Of a DNA stretch of 19,641 nucleotides, positions 15,273 to 19,641 are shown in pieces. The number at the start of each line of letters is the position of its first letter. Position 1 is the stretch's first letter. A model generated the notes under the pieces. It was not told the DNA's origin and did not search any database. It was given only the letters and a program-made list of their open reading frames with translations. The translations under genes were made by a program, and so were the position numbers. Location: assembly GCA_964505385.1 (NCBI GenBank), contig CAZDIA010000046.1, positions 1 to 19,641 of the forward strand. The letters are read 5' to 3'. Source of the DNA: SLJN01 sp964505385 (lineage in GTDB: Bacteria > Bacteroidota > Rhodothermia > Balneolales > Natronogracilivirgulaceae).

Positions 15273-15329
15273 ACTCATTTACTCTTGGATCGCAGTAAGC
15301 CTATAATACATTTTTCGGATATAGCAGCA

Positions 15330-15370
15330 AAAAAAAGCGGGTACCCGAATTCCGGGCACCCGCTTTTTTT
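15330..15370 (-). terminator. Bidirectional intrinsic terminator after the SusD gene
   Basis: A run of A residues plus GCGGGT (15330-15342) pairs with ACCCGC plus seven T residues (15358-15370); inside, CCCG pairs with CGGG around AATTC. It lies 14 bp past the SusD stop codon and can act on both strands. Confidence 0.9.
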
Positions 15371-15383
15371 AGTTCTCCGGGAT

Positions 15384-16673
15384 TTACAAATTAGGGTTGG
15401 CGTTGATTTCGCTCTCCGGAATCGGGAAGCAGGTTACATCACCGTACGGTTCACCGTAGATGGGATGCTCACCTTCCGGAAATTTGTCAATGCCATAAAG
15501 GTTCAGAAATCTTCTGATATCACCAAGCCGGTTGTTGGTTAAGAAGAAATCACGTCCTTTCTGATCCAAAAGTTCTTCAAGCAACTCATCCCCGGAGTAA
15601 TCCGCCTGCTCCTGACCGCCAAAATCTCTGCGTTCATTTACCAGATCCTGTGCGGTAGCTTCATCGCCTTCACCTTGCAACAACGCTTCTGCCTCTATGT
15701 ATCTGGCTTCGAGACCGGAAGCAAACCGGACGTCGGTAAAGTCCTCTATCACGTTTTCTGCCTCAGGATCAAAATCATCAAAGTTCAGAGGCTGGAAAGG
15801 CTGATAGGTGGTCTCGTTACCTGTTGTTGCATTAACTACAGCCTCCTCAGTGTGAGTTATACGCGGGTCGTCGAGATGCCTGAATTTCGGAGCCGGACTG
15901 ATATAGCGGCCGGAAGTTGTCTGCTCATAAAACCAGAGCTCTTCACGGGGACTATTGTCGGAATATCTCAGCCACATTTCGAAATCTTCAGGTACCAATG
16001 AGGCATATTGCTGAGCTTCATCAAACTCGCCGAGATTCAACTTTGCCCGGGCCATGCCCAAATTAGACAGATTTTCAAATGCAATTACATCATCTGTCGC
16101 ATCAATATTTCCGGCCACCTGCAGCGCATCTTCAAAGTAGTCAACGGCTTTTTCGAACAGTTCGTCGGAGGATTTAGGCTCGCCCACATCTATGGTTCCT
16201 TCACAGAATGATTCGGCATACCGTATCAGTGAGTGCCCGCCATAAGTTAACGCCTTTTGCATATTATGGGTCTCCCATGCTTCTGCTTCACCATGGAAAT
16301 TCTCCAGATTTTCAACGGCGTGTTTAGCGTGCATTACGCTTTTCGTCCAAAAGTTGAACATATTCTCAGTTATGATATTGGTTTCATCCGCCGTTCTCAT
16401 AGCTATCGGCCGGTAGTCAACGAAGGTGTGCTCCATAACCAATTCATCTGCAATCTGGCCGGTCCATGGAGTTGAGTAAGCATGAGTATACTGAAACTGT
16501 CCCCGAACTCCATTCATCATCAGAGTTTCATTTCGGGGATCATCCAACTCATCCTCCTCTATAGACCCGGGATCTTCAACTTCCAATATGCCGTCGCAAC
16601 CGGCATTACTGAATAAGAAGACAGCCAGTAATAATGCGGACAGTGTCTTAAACTTATTGTTTAATAAATACAT
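15384..16673 (-). CDS. SusD/RagB-like outer-membrane lipoprotein
   Basis: A 429-residue lipoprotein. The signal peptide ends in a lipobox with C26 (LFSNAGC), so the protein is anchored at the outer membrane, facing outward as in SusD proteins. The mature start GILEVEDPGSIEEDEL and the C-terminal RRFLNLYGIDKFP and CFPIPESEINANPN blocks match the diverged RagB/SusD group found in Balneolota/Rhodothermota. The middle holds TPR-like helices. SusD lids cap the SusC barrel and help bind the oligosaccharide or peptide substrate; here the substrate is not known because no hydrolase or regulator is in the window. It follows the SusC gene by 36 bp on the same strand and ends at a strong terminator, so the pair forms the end of an operon. 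Confidence 0.9.
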   Translation of the reverse strand: MYLLNNKFKTLSALLLAVFLFSNAGCDGILEVEDPGSIEEDELDDPRNETLMMNGVRGQFQYTHAYSTPWTGQIADELVMEHTFVDYRPIAMRTADETNIITENMFNFWTKSVMHAKHAVENLENFHGEAEAWETHNMQKALTYGGHSLIRYAESFCEGTIDVGEPKSSDELFEKAVDYFEDALQVAGNIDATDDVIAFENLSNLGMARAKLNLGEFDEAQQYASLVPEDFEMWLRYSDNSPREELWFYEQTTSGRYISPAPKFRHLDDPRITHTEEAVVNATTGNETTYQPFQPLNFDDFDPEAENVIEDFTDVRFASGLEARYIEAEALLQGEGDEATAQDLVNERRDFGGQEQADYSGDELLEELLDQKGRDFFLTNNRLGDIRRFLNLYGIDKFPEGEHPIYGEPYGDVTCFPIPESEINANPNL

Positions 16674-16709
16674 AGTGTTATTGATTTTCTGTTAAAATTC
16701 TGTAATGCC

Positions 16710-19641
16710 TTAGAAATTAATGTTCAGAGAACCCGTGATTCTGCGGTAATTAGGTTCCGTCCAGGAGTCGACACGTGAGAAGTCAGCATCTCCGTGGAAG
16801 TTCAACTCCGGATCATGTCCGCGGTAATCAGTCCACAGAATAGCCAGATGATGGCCGGTTACCCGCAATGTAGCACCGTCGAGCCCTACAGCATTAACCA
16901 AATTCTGAGGCAATGAATAGCTGAGAGAAACTTGGCGCAGCTTCAGAAAGTCAGCAGGTTCAATATGCTTGGCAGTCTGGTTCCACCACATCCGCTTGGC
17001 AACCTCATCCGGATCAGTATCCGGATCATTGACTGTCCAGCTTATGCCTGCGCGGTCACGGCGCCAATCCTTCACATTAAACTGATAATGACCACCCTGG
17101 TAATCCAATAATGCATAGAGGGTGAAATCATTGAAGAGCGTCAGGTCGAGTGAGTACCGCAATTCATGAGTCGGCGTTGACGGTCCTTTGTAGACATCCT
17201 CGCCGGTCAGACCTACTGTACCATCATCGCGAACCTCAGCGGGTTGCCCCCAGAATGCACCAAGCGGCTTTCCTTCTTCAAAGCGCTGTACCGGAGCATA
17301 GATACCAAAAGTAGTTGACTCCAACTCATCAGTATACTCGATAAGCTCATTATTATTGGTGGAAAATGTAAACCTGTTATTCCACAGCACGTCTTGAGTC
17401 TGTATCGGTGTAAAATTCAGTGAAGCTTCAATTCCCTGGTTGTGTACCTCACCAATATTCACCATATGGCTGCCGTGCCATCCACTTGAACCGGGAACAT
17501 CTACGCTGATGAGCGCATCGGTAGTCTGTGTATTATAATAAGTGAACTCAAGTCCAAGGCGATCATAAAACATCGACAGGTCAAACCCGGTTTCAAATTC
17601 TCTGGATCGTTCAGGTTCCAGATCCGGGTTACCGAAGGATGAATACTGAAGCGCCGGAGTACTTGTACCGTCTTCAAGCGTAGTAGTTGTGGTTGTCCAG
17701 GTTCTCATAGCATCAAACGGACCGGGGATGTTACCGGCAGCGCCATAAGCCAATCGCAACCTCAGATTATCAATAACATCTACATCAAAAAACGGCTCAT
17801 CAGAGATGACATATGATGCATTGGCTTTAGGGTAGAGCACGGTTTCAATTTCATCACCGAAAACCGAGCTGTTATCTACACGCAATGCTCCGGTAAGGTA
17901 CATGCGATCGCGATAACTGAGCTCTTCTTCCACATACATACCAAGGGTACGTGTCTCGGAATAAGATTCACTACCGGAAGTCTCAGCGCCGGCACCTACG
18001 AGAGTGATATGCTCGGATCCATAATCCTCACCGGTTGCCTCTACCCTTTCAAAAATACTTACATCATATTGAGCGCCAAAGGATAGCTGAGATTCAAGCT
18101 CGTCCGTGATCGAATGTTGCATTGAACCACCATAATCAACAGTGTAGACTGTGGTTTGTGGCCGGGCTTGTGCCCGAAATCCATCCTGAACTCCCGCACC
18201 AAAAGGCGCTACATCATCGAATCGCGGATAGAACTCATCAGCGGTTCGCACATTACTGTCAATGCCCACTCGAAGTCTGTTGTTAAACCAGTCGGTGGGA
18301 TGAAACCGTATGGTAGTTCCGAGCTGATACCGGTTCGCTACTGTTTGGTTTCTGTACTGGTTGTAATATTCCGGAGCGATCGTGAGAAAACCCTTCTCTG
18401 CCGGTGCACCATAATCCCGGCCCGGCTCTGCCAGCCATGAACTGATGATAAGGCCATAGAAAATATTATCATTCGGCACCAGCCGTACATCATTATTTGA
18501 GTAAGCTGCATTAATACTGAAGTTCAGCTCATCAATGGGTTGATAATCGAAATTACCCCGAAGCGAGGTTCGGTTCTGCAGGTTATTATGAAATACGCCT
18601 TCTTCTTCATCGCGTGCGGCTGATGCATAAAAAGCGTAATCCTGCCCGCCACCGCGTACGGATAGATTATATCGTGCCAAACTACCATCTCGAATAGCAT
18701 CATCATGATCGCTCATTGGAACATGCTCATAAAAGTCTCCGACCTCCATACCTTGTAGTCCGGGCCAGGTATCCGGGTCATCGAGGCGATCTTCTGTTAC
18801 CTCAGTATAGTTAGTCGGTCGCCAGCTTTCCGGCCAGGTAGTTGCACCTCTTTCAACTGATGCATTAAAATTGAAAGTTGGTTCTCCCATGCTGCCTGAC
18901 TTGGTAATCACATTGATTACGCCACCGGCAGCATCAGCTCCGTAAATCGTTGCAGCAGATGGGCCGCTAATTACTTCGATACTTTCGATATCCGCCGGAT
19001 TCAGGGCATCAAGAGCTGAAGTGCTCTGCCCATAAACCCCATAGCTGCCCTGGCCTCCACTGCTGAAGCGCACTCCGTCGACATACCATACCGGTTGGTT
19101 GCTGGCGGAAATTGAGGATGCTCCTCGTATTCGAATATTTGCTGCAGTGCCTACTGAGCCCGAACCCGGAATCATTGAAAAGCCGGGTGATTGCCCCTGG
19201 AGCAGTTCAGTAACCGTACTCGGACTTGTTCTTTCCGTTAATTCCGAGGCGCTTACCCTGTTAATCGTGTGGCCTGTGGCTCGACGTTGAACATCACCGG
19301 CTGTACCGGTAATGACGAGCTCATCCATTCCAAGCTGAACTTCACTTAATTCGAAGTTGACTTCAACCGTTTCATCAGCTTCAACTGTGATATCTGTGGT
19401 TTCAGTTGCGTAACCAAGATAAGCTGCTTCAAGAGTATAGCTTCCGGCGGGTACACCGTCAATTCTATACTCACCTTCCAGATTGGTTGAAGCCCCCCAA
19501 TCTTCATCTACCACTACGACGTTTGCGCCAATCAGCGGTTCGCCGGTATTGGCGTCTAACACAGTACCGGTTATCTCACCATCCTGAGCTTTGGCCAGTA
19601 ATGGAAAAACACCGATAAGTAACGTTATTATCAGTAGCCTT
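16710..19641 (-). CDS. SusC/RagA-like TonB-dependent transporter (5' end outside window)
   Basis: A partial gene of 976 codons inside the window. The frame stays open to the right edge: upstream of the first possible internal start (GTG at 19562) it encodes LLIITLLIGVFPLLAKAQDG, the end of a signal peptide, so the true start lies just beyond 19641. Order: signal peptide (19565-19640), carboxypeptidase-regulatory-like domain (about 19320-19560, GTVLDANTGEPLIGANVVV), a DELVITGTA segment as in SusC/RagA proteins, then the plug (IRIRGASS, PVWYVDGVR, IEVISGPSAATIYGADAAGGVINVITKSG) to about 18896, and the 22-strand barrel ending in the C-terminal F required for barrel assembly. It imports large solutes across the outer membrane, driven by TonB. 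The SusD partner follows by 36 bp. Substrate is unknown. Confidence 0.95.
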   Translation of the reverse strand, partial: RLLIITLLIGVFPLLAKAQDGEITGTVLDANTGEPLIGANVVVVDEDWGASTNLEGEYRIDGVPAGSYTLEAAYLGYATETTDITVEADETVEVNFELSEVQLGMDELVITGTAGDVQRRATGHTINRVSASELTERTSPSTVTELLQGQSPGFSMIPGSGSVGTAANIRIRGASSISASNQPVWYVDGVRFSSGGQGSYGVYGQSTSALDALNPADIESIEVISGPSAATIYGADAAGGVINVITKSGSMGEPTFNFNASVERGATTWPESWRPTNYTEVTEDRLDDPDTWPGLQGMEVGDFYEHVPMSDHDDAIRDGSLARYNLSVRGGGQDYAFYASAARDEEEGVFHNNLQNRTSLRGNFDYQPIDELNFSINAAYSNNDVRLVPNDNIFYGLIISSWLAEPGRDYGAPAEKGFLTIAPEYYNQYRNQTVANRYQLGTTIRFHPTDWFNNRLRVGIDSNVRTADEFYPRFDDVAPFGAGVQDGFRAQARPQTTVYTVDYGGSMQHSITDELESQLSFGAQYDVSIFERVEATGEDYGSEHITLVGAGAETSGSESYSETRTLGMYVEEELSYRDRMYLTGALRVDNSSVFGDEIETVLYPKANASYVISDEPFFDVDVIDNLRLRLAYGAAGNIPGPFDAMRTWTTTTTTLEDGTSTPALQYSSFGNPDLEPERSREFETGFDLSMFYDRLGLEFTYYNTQTTDALISVDVPGSSGWHGSHMVNIGEVHNQGIEASLNFTPIQTQDVLWNNRFTFSTNNNELIEYTDELESTTFGIYAPVQRFEEGKPLGAFWGQPAEVRDDGTVGLTGEDVYKGPSTPTHELRYSLDLTLFNDFTLYALLDYQGGHYQFNVKDWRRDRAGISWTVNDPDTDPDEVAKRMWWNQTAKHIEPADFLKLRQVSLSYSLPQNLVNAVGLDGATLRVTGHHLAILWTDYRGHDPELNFHGDADFSRVDSWTEPNYRRITGSLNINF

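Overview
This 19.6 kb window most likely comes from a marine or mildly halophilic member of the Bacteroidota/Balneolota/Rhodothermota group. The reasons are a SusC/SusD outer-membrane pair, strongly acidic proteins, weak or absent Shine-Dalgarno sequences, promoters that fit the Bacteroidota TTG/TAnnTTTG form, and a cytosolic short zinc-finger anti-sigma partner behind an ECF sigma factor. I infer the group from gene content; there is no rRNA or tRNA in the window.

Layout. 1-2.4 kb (minus strand): a queuosine-precursor (YhhQ/VUT-type) transporter followed by a PAS-AAA-Fis regulator whose AAA module has lost the sigma-54 contact loop and the Walker B motif. 2.7-4.9 kb (plus): a TetR-like regulator and an ABC1/AarF/ADCK-type atypical kinase, preceded by a cluster of TTGAT/ATCAA half-sites. 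5.1-7.5 kb (minus): a periplasmic TlpA-like thioredoxin, a secreted YHS-domain protein, and an ECF sigma / zinc-finger anti-sigma pair. 7.66-8.5 kb (plus): a metzincin-like lipoprotein protease whose signal peptide is cut by an in-frame TGA. 8.66-12.0 kb (minus): a YCII-domain protein and aconitase AcnA. 12.2-15.2 kb: an accessory patch holding an AT-rich membrane-anchored HNH nuclease candidate, the C-terminal relic of a type ISP restriction-modification enzyme, a cluster of REP-like hairpins, and a DUF433 antitoxin with a truncated DUF5615 toxin partner. 15.4-19.6 kb (minus): a SusD-like lipoprotein and a SusC-like TonB-dependent transporter that runs off the right edge.

The most unusual signal is not a gene. 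Four intergenic elements (2503-2601, 4864-5017, 8485-8671, 8982-9184) are built on the same plan: an array of short units of fixed period, each unit made of a constant anchor plus a variable remainder, then a 50-90 bp core, then the same type of array in inverted orientation. The period and anchor differ: 6 nt (ATCG+2), 7 nt (AATC+3), 8 nt (AAGA+4) and 9 nt (about AGGTA+4). In the 8-nt element the right arm is eleven uninterrupted octamers all ending in TCTT, and it supplies the last two sense codons and the stop codon of the neighbouring YCII gene. I do not recognise a named repeat family with this design.

The main functional groups are central metabolism (aconitase), envelope nutrient uptake (SusC/SusD), extracytoplasmic stress control (sigma/anti-sigma with YHS and thioredoxin proteins nearby) and a decaying defence patch between aconitase and the Sus genes.
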